DNA of 64,000 bases from Ectorhizobium quercum (GTDB taxonomy: Bacteria > Pseudomonadota > Alphaproteobacteria > Rhizobiales > Rhizobiaceae), in the NCBI RefSeq assembly GCF_026552795.1, contig NZ_JANFPI010000004.1, positions 62,001 through 126,000 on the forward strand, in the 5' to 3' direction. The notes below the pieces were generated by a model. The model ran no database searches. It worked only from the letters and a program-made list of their open reading frames with translations, and was not told the origin of the DNA. The translations under genes were made by a program, and so were the position numbers. Position 1 is the first letter of the stretch. Every line of letters begins with the position of its first letter. Positions 1-7,624 of this stretch are shown here, piece by piece.

Positions 1-779
1 AAGCCGATGATGCCGACCGTTGCGGTGACGGATGCGGCCAGCCAGACGGCAAGGACGAGGATCGCGAACCGCGCCGCATGGAGCGCGACACCCAGGCTTC
101 TGGCACTGGCATCGTCGAGCGTCAGGATATTCAGCGGCCTGAGCAGCAGCATGGCGGCAAGGATGCCGGCGGCAAGCCGGGGTGCCAGCGCGATCACGCC
201 GCTCCAGTCCTGCTGGTTGAGCGCGCCCGCGCCCCAGATATGGATCGACATCGCATATTCGCCGCGTGCCAGCACCAGCGTCACGCTGAGCGACGCCGCG
301 ATCAGGCTGACGATCATGCCGGAGATCGCCACCGTGACCGGGTCGAGCCCGCGCCGCCAGCTGAGCGCCAGCACGATGACGACCGCGGCGAGCCCACCGG
401 CGAAGGCGACCAGCTCCCGCGACAGGCCGGTAAGGAGAGGGGCGAAACCCAGGCTCAGCGTCAGGGCCAGTTGCGCGCCGGAGGCGATGCCGAGCGTCGA
501 GGCGTCGGCGATCGGATTGCGCAACACCCTTTGCAGCAATGCGCCGGCAAGGCCGAGCGCCGCGCCGGCGATCAGCGCGATGGCGGCCCGCGGCAGAAGG
601 CTGTTCCACAGCAGGATGGCGTCGAGCGCCGCAGCGTCCGATGCGTCTCCCGGCACATGCGGGCGCAAGACCAGAAGCAGGACGAACGAGGCGATGCAGG
701 CGGCGCCAAGCGCGGCGGCGGGCAGGACGGACGGCAGGCCGGCGCGCACCGGCAGGGAAAGACTAGCCGTTCCGGGCAC
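1..779 (-). CDS. FecCD-family siderophore ABC permease (FhuB-like), 3' end beyond the window
   Basis: Inner-membrane permease for Fe(3+)-hydroxamate siderophores. I translated the minus strand from a GTG at 779-777. The frame stays open to position 1, so the C-terminus lies outside the window. Seen: a hydrophobic N-terminal segment, the LPRAAIALIAGAALGLAG segment and LLQRVLRNPIADASTLGI, the typical conserved region of FecCD/FhuB permeases. The start overlaps the stop of the binding-protein gene by 17 bases, so the two are probably translationally coupled. The visible ~259 residues cannot show whether it is a single-length (about 330 residues) or doubled FhuB (about 660 residues) protein; the locus composition (one binding protein, one ATPase, no second permease visible) favours the doubled form. 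Substrate class is inferred from neighbours. Confidence 0.85.
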   Translation of the reverse strand, partial: MPGTASLSLPVRAGLPSVLPAAALGAACIASFVLLLVLRPHVPGDASDAAALDAILLWNSLLPRAAIALIAGAALGLAGALLQRVLRNPIADASTLGIASGAQLALTLSLGFAPLLTGLSRELVAFAGGLAAVVIVLALSWRRGLDPVTVAISGMIVSLIAASLSVTLVLARGEYAMSIHIWGAGALNQQDWSGVIALAPRLAAGILAAMLLLRPLNILTLDDASARSLGVALHAARFAILVLAVWLAASVTATVGIIG

Positions 780-1638
780 GGGAAAACCTTTCCGCGAGGA
801 AATCGGCAAAGCGGCCCGCTGCCGGAAGCGCTCCGTAGGGATTGATCGAGCCGACCGTCAGCGCGCGGTTGTCCCGCACGGCAGGCAGCGCCTTCCAGAA
901 CGCGCTTGCGGTCAGCGCCCGGACGGCATCCTCCGGATGCGGCGGAATGAGGACGATCCAGGCCTCGGGCATCGAGGCAAGCGTCTCGATGCCGAGCGGC
1001 GCGGTGGCCGAATAGCTGGTCGTGCCGGTCCAGGCATTGGTCAGGCCGACGCGCTTCAGGACTTCGCCGAACATGCTGTCGGAGCCGAAGACCCGATAAT
1101 GGCGTGCATCGCCGAGATTGATCGGCAGGACGGGCCGGCCGTCGCCGCCGGCGAAGAGGGCCCTGTAGCGATCCAGCCGGGCGGCGAGTTCGTTGACCGT
1201 CCGCCGCGCCGCCGGCAGCTGCAAACGCTCGCCGATTGCCAGCGTCGCCCGTTCCGCAAGCGTATAGGGGCTTTCGCCGGGCATGTAGATCGCATGGTTT
1301 TCGACCGGCGCGATGCGGCGCATCAGCGGATCGGCCCAGGCATAGAAATTCGTATTGAAGATCAGGTCGGGGCGGGCGGCGTGGAGCGCTTCGAAATTCG
1401 GCGTGCCGCGCAGGCCGATATCCATCGTGCCCTCGCCAACCTCGGGCGTGACCGCGACCTGCCGGAACTGGCGCAGCTCGCTCGCCGCGACGACGTTGGC
1501 GCCGATGGCGAGCAGCGTTTCCAGAAGCGCCCAGTCCAGCGTCGCGACGCGCGGCCCCGCCGTTTGCGCAGGGGCGCGGCCCGCAGCGGCGAAGGCGGCG
1601 GTTCCGGCAAGCATCCCGCGGCGGGTGAACAACGGCAC
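763..1638 (-). CDS. Periplasmic siderophore-binding protein of an iron ABC transporter (FhuD-like)
   Basis: Binds a ferric siderophore in the periplasm and delivers it to the downstream permease. The protein has 291 residues, normal for FhuD. The N-terminus FTRRGMLAGTAAFAAAG carries a twin-arginine pair before a short hydrophobic stretch and an APAQ-like cleavage zone, so Tat export is likely; rhizobial and enterobacterial FhuD-type proteins are often Tat substrates. The body (VATLDWALLETLLAIGANVV, later PDLIFNTNFYAW) fits the helical-backbone PBP fold of family PF01497. The start is a GTG at 1638; the only Shine-Dalgarno-like stretch (GGAGA) lies about 10 bases upstream, so the start is moderately sure. 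It lies 68 bases after the receptor gene and overlaps the permease gene. Confidence 0.85.
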   Translation of the reverse strand: MPLFTRRGMLAGTAAFAAAGRAPAQTAGPRVATLDWALLETLLAIGANVVAASELRQFRQVAVTPEVGEGTMDIGLRGTPNFEALHAARPDLIFNTNFYAWADPLMRRIAPVENHAIYMPGESPYTLAERATLAIGERLQLPAARRTVNELAARLDRYRALFAGGDGRPVLPINLGDARHYRVFGSDSMFGEVLKRVGLTNAWTGTTSYSATAPLGIETLASMPEAWIVLIPPHPEDAVRALTASAFWKALPAVRDNRALTVGSINPYGALPAAGRFADFLAERFSRARNG

Positions 1639-1706
1639 TTTCGATATGTCTCCAATCGCATGCGAAGCCCGGCCTTCCCGCAGGCGTCACCCGGGAAATG
1701 GCGGGC

Positions 1707-3857
1707 CTACCAGACCTTGCTGACCTTGAACGTCACTGTGCGGGCTTCGCCGTAGCCGCAGAAATACTGCGTGTTGCAGCCCGCGACATACTCCTTGTCG
1801 AAGAGATTGGCGACGTTCAGCGACGCCTTCCAGTCGTTCTTTTCATAACGGATCGCCGCGTCGAAGACAGTCGCGTCGGGAACGCGCAGGGTGTTGGCGT
1901 CGTCCGCCCAGGACTTGCCACGATAGCGGACGCCCGCGCCGAAGCCCAGCCCTTCCAGCGGCCCCTGCGTGACAGTGTAGTCCAGCCAGAGCGAGGCGAC
2001 GACGTTCGGCACGACATTGGGCGTGTTTCCGACCAGACCGGGGTTCTCGGTAAATTCGAGATCCGTATAGGACGCCGCGGCGATCGCCTTCCAGTTCTCG
2101 TTGATGTTGAACTTGCCCTCGACCTCGACGCCGCGCGAGCGAACCTCGCCGACCTGCCTGTCGCCGAGGGCCGGCACGTTGACGGTGTAGTTCTGCTTGG
2201 TGATGTCGAAGACGGACGCGGTCAGGCTGCCGTCGAGCCAGGTCGGCTCGTACTTCACGCCGGCCTCGTACTGATAGCCTTCCTCGGGCTTCAGCGGCCC
2301 GTCGGCGCTGGTGCCGACCAGCGGGCTGAAGAACGACGCAACGCTGACGTAAGGCGTCAGGCCGTTGTCGAATTCGTAGGCCAGACCGGCGCGGCCGCTC
2401 CAGGCGGTATCGTCGGTGGAGTAGCTCGCCGTTCCCGCAAAGCGATCCTCGATCTCGTTGCTGAGGTAGTCGTAGCGGCCGTTCAGCGTCACGATCCAGC
2501 CGTCGCCGAATTTGATCTGGTCCTGAAGATAGATGCCGACCTGATTGATCGTGTAGACCTGATTCAGGTTGCGGACCAGGTCGACGGGAAAATCATAGTC
2601 CGGGTTGTTCGGGTCGAACGGCGGAAGACTGCCGAAGGGCGTCGCGAACTGGTCGGTGTGCAGGCGATAGTAGCGATAGTCGATGCCGGCCATCACCCTG
2701 TGCGACGTTCCCCCGAGGTCGAATTCGTTTTCGAGGCGATTGTCGATGTTGAATGCGTCTGCCTTCGAAGTGATGTCTTCCCCGTAAACGCCGATCGTCG
2801 CGTCGGTCTGGTCGAGGTCGAAGGGGTAGACGTACTTCTCGTGCTTGTAGAGATTGGCGTAGCGCGCGTTCTGGGTGAATGTCCAGCCGCCCTCGAATTC
2901 ATGTTCGAACTCATAGCCGATCATCTTCTGCACGGCCGTGCCATCGTCGAAATCCGGTTGCCCGATGAAGGCGTCACGGTCGATCCTGCCGTAGCCTGCG
3001 TCGACGACCGTGCCGCCATAGGGAAGCAGGCCGTTGGTCGTATGACGCTGGTCGAGCCCGCTGATATGGGCCCAGATCGTCAGGTTCGTGGCGTCATCGG
3101 GCGCGTAGGTGAACTGCGGCATGATGAAGCCGCGCAGGTCCTCGCTGTAGTCGGTGTAGTTGTCCCCGCCGGCGATCTTGCCGGTCAGGCGGTAGGTGAC
3201 GGTGCCGTCCTCGCTGACCTTGTCGGAAAGATCGAAGCCGAAGAAGGCGTTGCCGTTCGAGTTGATGCCGGTTTCCGTGTAGTAATAGGGCTCGTCGGTC
3301 GGGCGCTTGCGCACCAGGTTGATGACGCCGCCGGCATTGGCGCCGCCGAGCAGCACGGAGGCCGGCCCCTTCAGGACCTCGACACGCTCCAGCAGGAACG
3401 GATCGATCTGGAAGTTGCCGTAGGAATGACTCGTAAGGGCCAGGTTGTCGAGAAACAGGCCGGTCTGCGACGCATTGAAACCGCGCACATATACCCAGTC
3501 CGTATCCGGGTCCGAGCCGTAGGGCTGGGCGAAGACGCCGGGCGTATAGAGAAGCGCCTGGTCCATCTTGCTGACCGTGCCGCGGTCCTCCATCTCCTGC
3601 TTGCCGATGACGGAAACGGATTGCGGAATCTCGTTGACGGGCGTGTCGGTCTTGGAGCCGGTCGTCGTGCGTTTCGCCACGTAGCCCCGGACCGGGCCGG
3701 TCGCGTCCTCGCTGTCGCCCTCGACGACGATCGGCGCCAGCGTCGTTTCCCCGCCGGTCGCCTGCGCCTGCGCCGACCACGCCGCGCAAATCCCCAGCAC
3801 TGCGACGCCGGCGCCAAGGCCCGCCCGCATCGTCGACGTCTTCATCCGTTTAATCAT
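1707..3857 (-). CDS. TonB-dependent siderophore receptor (FhuA/FoxA type)
   Basis: Outer-membrane beta-barrel that imports a ferric siderophore using TonB energy. It has 716 residues. Residues 1-33 are a signal peptide ending AQA; a TonB-box-like stretch TLAPIVVEGD lies around residues 39-48. The plug domain follows (IPQSVSVIGKQEMEDRG, then GPASVLLGGANAGGVINLVRKRP), and the barrel ends FKVSKVW, with the aromatic terminal residue expected for BAM-dependent insertion. The plug wording and the FhuD/FhuB/FhuC context point to a hydroxamate such as ferrichrome or ferrioxamine; the exact ligand cannot be read. It is first in a receptor-fhuD-fhuB run. A candidate iron operator (3918-3932) and the AraC gene lie upstream. 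Confidence 0.92.
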   Translation of the reverse strand: MIKRMKTSTMRAGLGAGVAVLGICAAWSAQAQATGGETTLAPIVVEGDSEDATGPVRGYVAKRTTTGSKTDTPVNEIPQSVSVIGKQEMEDRGTVSKMDQALLYTPGVFAQPYGSDPDTDWVYVRGFNASQTGLFLDNLALTSHSYGNFQIDPFLLERVEVLKGPASVLLGGANAGGVINLVRKRPTDEPYYYTETGINSNGNAFFGFDLSDKVSEDGTVTYRLTGKIAGGDNYTDYSEDLRGFIMPQFTYAPDDATNLTIWAHISGLDQRHTTNGLLPYGGTVVDAGYGRIDRDAFIGQPDFDDGTAVQKMIGYEFEHEFEGGWTFTQNARYANLYKHEKYVYPFDLDQTDATIGVYGEDITSKADAFNIDNRLENEFDLGGTSHRVMAGIDYRYYRLHTDQFATPFGSLPPFDPNNPDYDFPVDLVRNLNQVYTINQVGIYLQDQIKFGDGWIVTLNGRYDYLSNEIEDRFAGTASYSTDDTAWSGRAGLAYEFDNGLTPYVSVASFFSPLVGTSADGPLKPEEGYQYEAGVKYEPTWLDGSLTASVFDITKQNYTVNVPALGDRQVGEVRSRGVEVEGKFNINENWKAIAAASYTDLEFTENPGLVGNTPNVVPNVVASLWLDYTVTQGPLEGLGFGAGVRYRGKSWADDANTLRVPDATVFDAAIRYEKNDWKASLNVANLFDKEYVAGCNTQYFCGYGEARTVTFKVSKVW

Positions 3858-3917
3858 TGTCCGCCCCGCTCGCCCGCTTTTTCACCGCCGCTCCCCCGGA
3901 GACGGCCTTCGCTAAGG

Positions 3918-3932
3918 TGAGTGATTAACTCA
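3918..3932. promoter_or_regulatory. Candidate RirA iron-responsive operator (IRO box)
   Basis: TGA-GTGATTAAC-TCA matches the TGA-N9-TCA pattern reported for rhizobial RirA boxes. It sits 61 bases upstream of the receptor ATG. The pattern is short and could occur by chance, so location is the main support. Confidence 0.4.
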
Positions 3933-4033
3933 AATTAACCGGGCCGGCTTGGCTCGATCTGCGAGAATTGTACGATTTTGGGCAATTCTTGTTGGCGAGG
4001 GCAAATCTTTGCGAAAACGCCCGGATCCTGACC

Positions 4034-4918
4034 CTAGGCCCGCTTGACCTTTTTCCAGCGGGCAGGCGTCGTGCCGGTATGCTTGCGAAACATCCGGGTG
4101 AAATGCGCCTGATCGGAAAACCCGGTGTCCGCGGCGACGGAGGTCAGAGGCTGATCGCCGGAGAGCAGAAGTTCCTTTGCCCGGTCCAGCCGCGCCTTCA
4201 TCTGCCAGTCGTGCGGGGCCATCCCGGTCGAAGCCTTGAAGGAGTGGCTGAAATGCGATTGCGACAGGCCGGTCAGTTCCGCGAGTTCCTGCAAGCGGAT
4301 GTTGCGCATGCAGTTTTCGGTGATGAACTCCGTGGCGCGGCGAAGCTGCCAGGAGGCCAGCGTGCCGCGTTTGCGGGGCAGGGTCTTCATCATCTTCAGC
4401 ACGTCGATGACCAGCGCCAGCGCCAGCCCGTCGCCGTAGAGATCGTGCAGGGGCGCGGGAGCTGCGATCTCGCCGGCGATCAGTTCGGCCAGCGCCATGA
4501 CGCGCCGGTCGAAGAACCGCAGCCGGGGGGACCTGAGCTTGTCCGGGTCGATTTCCTCCATCAGCCGCTGGCTGACGATGTCGGCATCGAAGTGGATATC
4601 GAGATGGCGGATGGACTGCACGTCGGTGATGTCGAGCCAGAGATCCATTTCGGCGGGGATATAGGAGATCGGGCTCTCGCGGCTGTCCTGCGGCGCGCCG
4701 CGCATCCGGGGCGAAAGCTTGACGTCCGGGCGGCCGCGGCCGCGCTGGTCGAGGAGGATGAAGAGCCGCGGGTCGCGCGCCACATAGTAGCCGCCGGCAT
4801 AGGCGGCGCATTCCACGTCCCAGAGATCGGCGGTGATGCCGTTCCAGCAGCGGCGCTTGAGGCCGCCGATGACCGAGAACCCCTCGATCCTGTTCTGCAT
4901 CCGCGGCTGGAATGTCAT
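4034..4918 (-). CDS. AraC-family transcriptional regulator of the siderophore locus
   Basis: Probable activator of the adjacent receptor and transport genes, responding to the imported siderophore. It has 294 residues: an N-terminal sensing domain of about 190 residues and a C-terminal AraC double helix-turn-helix (IRLQELAELTGLSQSHFSHSFKASTG, then SVAADTGFSDQAHFTRMFRKHTG). The start is the ATG at 4918. It is transcribed towards the receptor gene, with a 176-base gap, and away from fhuC. Activators of this type are known beside rhizobial siderophore receptors (RhrA of Sinorhizobium meliloti, FoxR-like proteins). Regulation of this locus by this protein is inferred from position. Confidence 0.88.
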   Translation of the reverse strand: MTFQPRMQNRIEGFSVIGGLKRRCWNGITADLWDVECAAYAGGYYVARDPRLFILLDQRGRGRPDVKLSPRMRGAPQDSRESPISYIPAEMDLWLDITDVQSIRHLDIHFDADIVSQRLMEEIDPDKLRSPRLRFFDRRVMALAELIAGEIAAPAPLHDLYGDGLALALVIDVLKMMKTLPRKRGTLASWQLRRATEFITENCMRNIRLQELAELTGLSQSHFSHSFKASTGMAPHDWQMKARLDRAKELLLSGDQPLTSVAADTGFSDQAHFTRMFRKHTGTTPARWKKVKRA

Positions 4919-5072
4919 CCGGGAACCCCGTGCGAGTAAACTTGTTGCAATTTATCAACTTTGTCGGCCGCCTTCAATCCCGGCCCCTGAACGTGATTGA
5001 CCGCGGCCGGGAAATTGACGAAACAGGCCCTGGTTCTCCATATTGATGCCGGCCTGCAAGGGATATCGCCTT

Positions 5073-5873
5073 ATGTCGCTCACTCCAGACGATCGAAATC
5101 CACCCGTCCTGTCGCTGAAGGACGTGAGCTTTGCGATCGACGGGCGCGTCCTCCTGCATCCGCTGACGCTCGATCTCGCCGCAGGCAGGTCCGTTGCGCT
5201 GATCGGCCATAACGGCTCGGGCAAATCGACCCTTCTCAAGCTGATCGGCAGGCAGCAGGCGGCAAGCGGCGGCACGATCCGTTTCGAGGACAGGCCTCTG
5301 GACGCGTGGGGCGCGCGTGCCTTTGCCCGCCGCCTGGCCTATCTGCCGCAACGCACGCCCGCTGCGCCGGGCATGCTGGTCAGGGAACTGGTGGCGCTCG
5401 GCCGCTATCCCTGGCACGGCGCGCTGGGGCGTTTCAGTGCAATCGACCGGGAGAAGGTCGAGGAAGCGATCGAACTCACCGGAATTTCCGCCTTCGCGGA
5501 GCGGATGGTCGACAGCCTGTCCGGCGGCGAGCGCCAGCGCGTCTGGCTTGCCATGCTGGTGGCGCAGGATGCGGCCTGCCTGCTGCTCGACGAGCCGATC
5601 TCGGCGCTCGACATCGGACACCAGCTCGAGGTCCTGTCGCTGACCCGCGACCTCTGCCGCGAAAAGGGCATCACCGTCATCACCGTCCTACACGACGTGA
5701 ACATGGCGGCACGCTTCTGCGACGAGATCGTCGCGCTGCATTCCGGCCGGCTGATCGCCCACGGCACGCCGGAAGACGTGATGACCGCCGACGCGCTTTC
5801 CCGCATCTACGACGTGCGCATGGACATCATCCGCCAGCCGTCGAGCGGAAGGCTGGCAGCCCTCGCCCGGTAA
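5073..5873 (+). CDS. Iron-siderophore ABC transporter ATP-binding protein (FhuC-like)
   Basis: Cytoplasmic ATPase that powers siderophore import with the FhuB-like permease. The 266-residue protein has Walker A GHNGSGKS (residues 45-52), signature LSGGERQR, Walker B LLLDEP followed by ISALD, and the switch His in VLHDVNMAAR; the D-loop and downstream sequence are those of the FecE/FhuC subfamily. I start at ATG 5073 because AAGGGA lies nine bases upstream; TTG 5043 and ATG 5046 are in frame but lack such a site. It is divergent from the araC gene, and its partners lie on the other strand, which is a common split layout for rhizobial fhu loci. Confidence 0.9.
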   Translation: MSLTPDDRNPPVLSLKDVSFAIDGRVLLHPLTLDLAAGRSVALIGHNGSGKSTLLKLIGRQQAASGGTIRFEDRPLDAWGARAFARRLAYLPQRTPAAPGMLVRELVALGRYPWHGALGRFSAIDREKVEEAIELTGISAFAERMVDSLSGGERQRVWLAMLVAQDAACLLLDEPISALDIGHQLEVLSLTRDLCREKGITVITVLHDVNMAARFCDEIVALHSGRLIAHGTPEDVMTADALSRIYDVRMDIIRQPSSGRLAALAR

Positions 5874-5887
5874 GGGGACGCCGTCGC

Positions 5888-7624
5888 TCAGGCTTGCCGC
5901 AGCGTCCGGGTCGCCTCCGGATCGACGCCGTGGTCCGCCGTGAGGGCGACCCCGAACAGCCGGGCGGCCTCCTCCGGGGAATAGCGCCCGAGGCGCACGT
6001 CCTCGGCCACGGCCTCCGGCGCGCGGGTCATGGGATCGCCATAGCCGCCGCCGCCGGGCGTGCCGACGCGCACGCGGTCGCCGGGCTTGAGCGGAATGTC
6101 CTGCGCCTTCGAGAGATGTTCGGGCGTGATCGCCTCTCCGTCCTTCCAGATGGTGACGGAATTGGGCCTGCCGGCCTTGCCGCCGAGCGCGCCGGGTGGG
6201 CCGAAGCGGCCGTGGTCCATCACGAAGCTTGCCGTCGCCTGTCCCCGCCGCAGTTCGATCTCGTAGTCGAGCCCGAAGCCGCCGCGGTGGCGGCCCGCAC
6301 CGCCCGAACCCTCGCGCAGCGCGTAGCGGTGATAGAGGACCGGGAATTGCTGTTCCATGATCTCGACGGGCGGGGCCTTGGAAATGCCGATGGTCGAGCA
6401 GCCGTTCGCCAGCCCGTCATTGTCGATATTGCCGCCATAGCCGCCGCCGGAAATCTGGTACATGACGTAGCCGCGCCCGAGTTCGGGGTCGGTGCCGCCC
6501 AGCGCGAAATTGCCGGAACTGCCGGCGGGGGCTGCGGTGACGCGGTCCGGCAGGGCCTCGACCAGCGCGAGGAACACCGCCTCGGCGATCCGCTGGCTGA
6601 CTTCCGCCGCGCAGCCGGAGACCGGGCGCGGATAATGAGCGTCGAGGAAGGTGCCTTCCGGGCGCTTCACCAGCAGCGGCTCGAAGGCGCCGGCCGAGAT
6701 CGGCACGTCCGGGAAGATATGGCGCATGGCGAGGTAGACGGAGGAGAGCGTGGTGGCGAGCACCGAGTTCATCGGGCCGAGGCAGGGCTTCGACGAGCCG
6801 GTGAAGTCGAATTCGAGCGTGTCGCCCTTCGCCGTGATCGCCAGGCGGATTTCCAGCGGCTCGTTGACCACGCCGTCGCTGTCGATATGGGCGACGGAGC
6901 GGTAGACGCCTTCCGGGATGAGGCGGATGCAGGCCCGCATCTGCTCCGCCGCGCGGGTGCGCAGTTCCCCGATCGCCTGCCTGACGGTCTCGTCGCCGTA
7001 GCGGTCGAGAATGCGGCCGAGCCGTTCCGCGCCGACCAGAAGGGCGGCGGCCTGCGCCTTCACGTCGCCGATGCGCTGCTCGGAAACGCGGATGTTGGAA
7101 CGGATGATGGCATAGATCTCCTCGTCCAGCTTGCCCTCCTTGAACAGCCGCACGGGCGGCAGCCGCAGGCCCTCCTGCTCGACGGAGGTGGCCGAGGCGG
7201 AAAAGCCGCCGGGCACCGCGCCGCCGGTATCCGGCCAGTGGCCGGTGTTGGAAAGCCAGCAGAAGATCTCGCCGTCGCGGTAGAAGGGCATCGCGAAGCG
7301 CACGTCCATCAGGTGCGTGCCGCCGAGATAGGGGTCGTTGACGATGTAGATGTCGCCCGGCACCGGGGCGGCGGCCCGTCCGTCGCGGATCATCTCGATC
7401 AGCGTGCGGGTGGAATATTGCATCGTGCCGACGAAGACGGGCAGGCCGCCCGCGCCCTGCGCGATCAGCGCGCCGTCTTCCGCCGAATAGATGCCGTCCG
7501 AACGGTCGTTGGCCTCGGCGATGACCGGCGAGAAGGCCGCGCGCGAGAAGGTGAGGTCCATCTCGTCGCAGACCTGTTGCAGGCCGGACTGGATGACGCT
7601 GAGCGTGATCGGGTCGATGCTCAT
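5888..7624 (-). CDS. Hydantoinase B/oxoprolinase family subunit
   Basis: Subunit of an ATP-dependent cyclic-amide hydrolase of the HyuA/HyuB and 5-oxoprolinase family (PF02538). It has 578 residues, the usual length. Seen near the N-terminus: LQQVCDEMDLTFSRAAFSPVIAEANDRSDGIYS and the NDPYLGGTH motif typical of HyuB; glycine-rich C-terminal DRVRVGTPGGGGYGDP is also characteristic. Its ATG overlaps the hyuA stop (shared ATGA at 7621-7624), so the two are coupled. In this island I infer that HyuAB opens the lactam ring left after pyridine-ring reduction; a true hydantoinase role cannot be excluded. Confidence 0.9.
   Translation of the reverse strand: MSIDPITLSVIQSGLQQVCDEMDLTFSRAAFSPVIAEANDRSDGIYSAEDGALIAQGAGGLPVFVGTMQYSTRTLIEMIRDGRAAAPVPGDIYIVNDPYLGGTHLMDVRFAMPFYRDGEIFCWLSNTGHWPDTGGAVPGGFSASATSVEQEGLRLPPVRLFKEGKLDEEIYAIIRSNIRVSEQRIGDVKAQAAALLVGAERLGRILDRYGDETVRQAIGELRTRAAEQMRACIRLIPEGVYRSVAHIDSDGVVNEPLEIRLAITAKGDTLEFDFTGSSKPCLGPMNSVLATTLSSVYLAMRHIFPDVPISAGAFEPLLVKRPEGTFLDAHYPRPVSGCAAEVSQRIAEAVFLALVEALPDRVTAAPAGSSGNFALGGTDPELGRGYVMYQISGGGYGGNIDNDGLANGCSTIGISKAPPVEIMEQQFPVLYHRYALREGSGGAGRHRGGFGLDYEIELRRGQATASFVMDHGRFGPPGALGGKAGRPNSVTIWKDGEAITPEHLSKAQDIPLKPGDRVRVGTPGGGGYGDPMTRAPEAVAEDVRLGRYSPEEAARLFGVALTADHGVDPEATRTLRQA

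Noticed and set aside
7-3920. Very long open frames on the plus strand over the siderophore genes (7-1755 and 1698-3920)
   Set aside because: They are antisense to the FhuB/FhuD-like and receptor genes; the translations are Arg/Ala/Val-rich without motifs, as expected in high-GC DNA.
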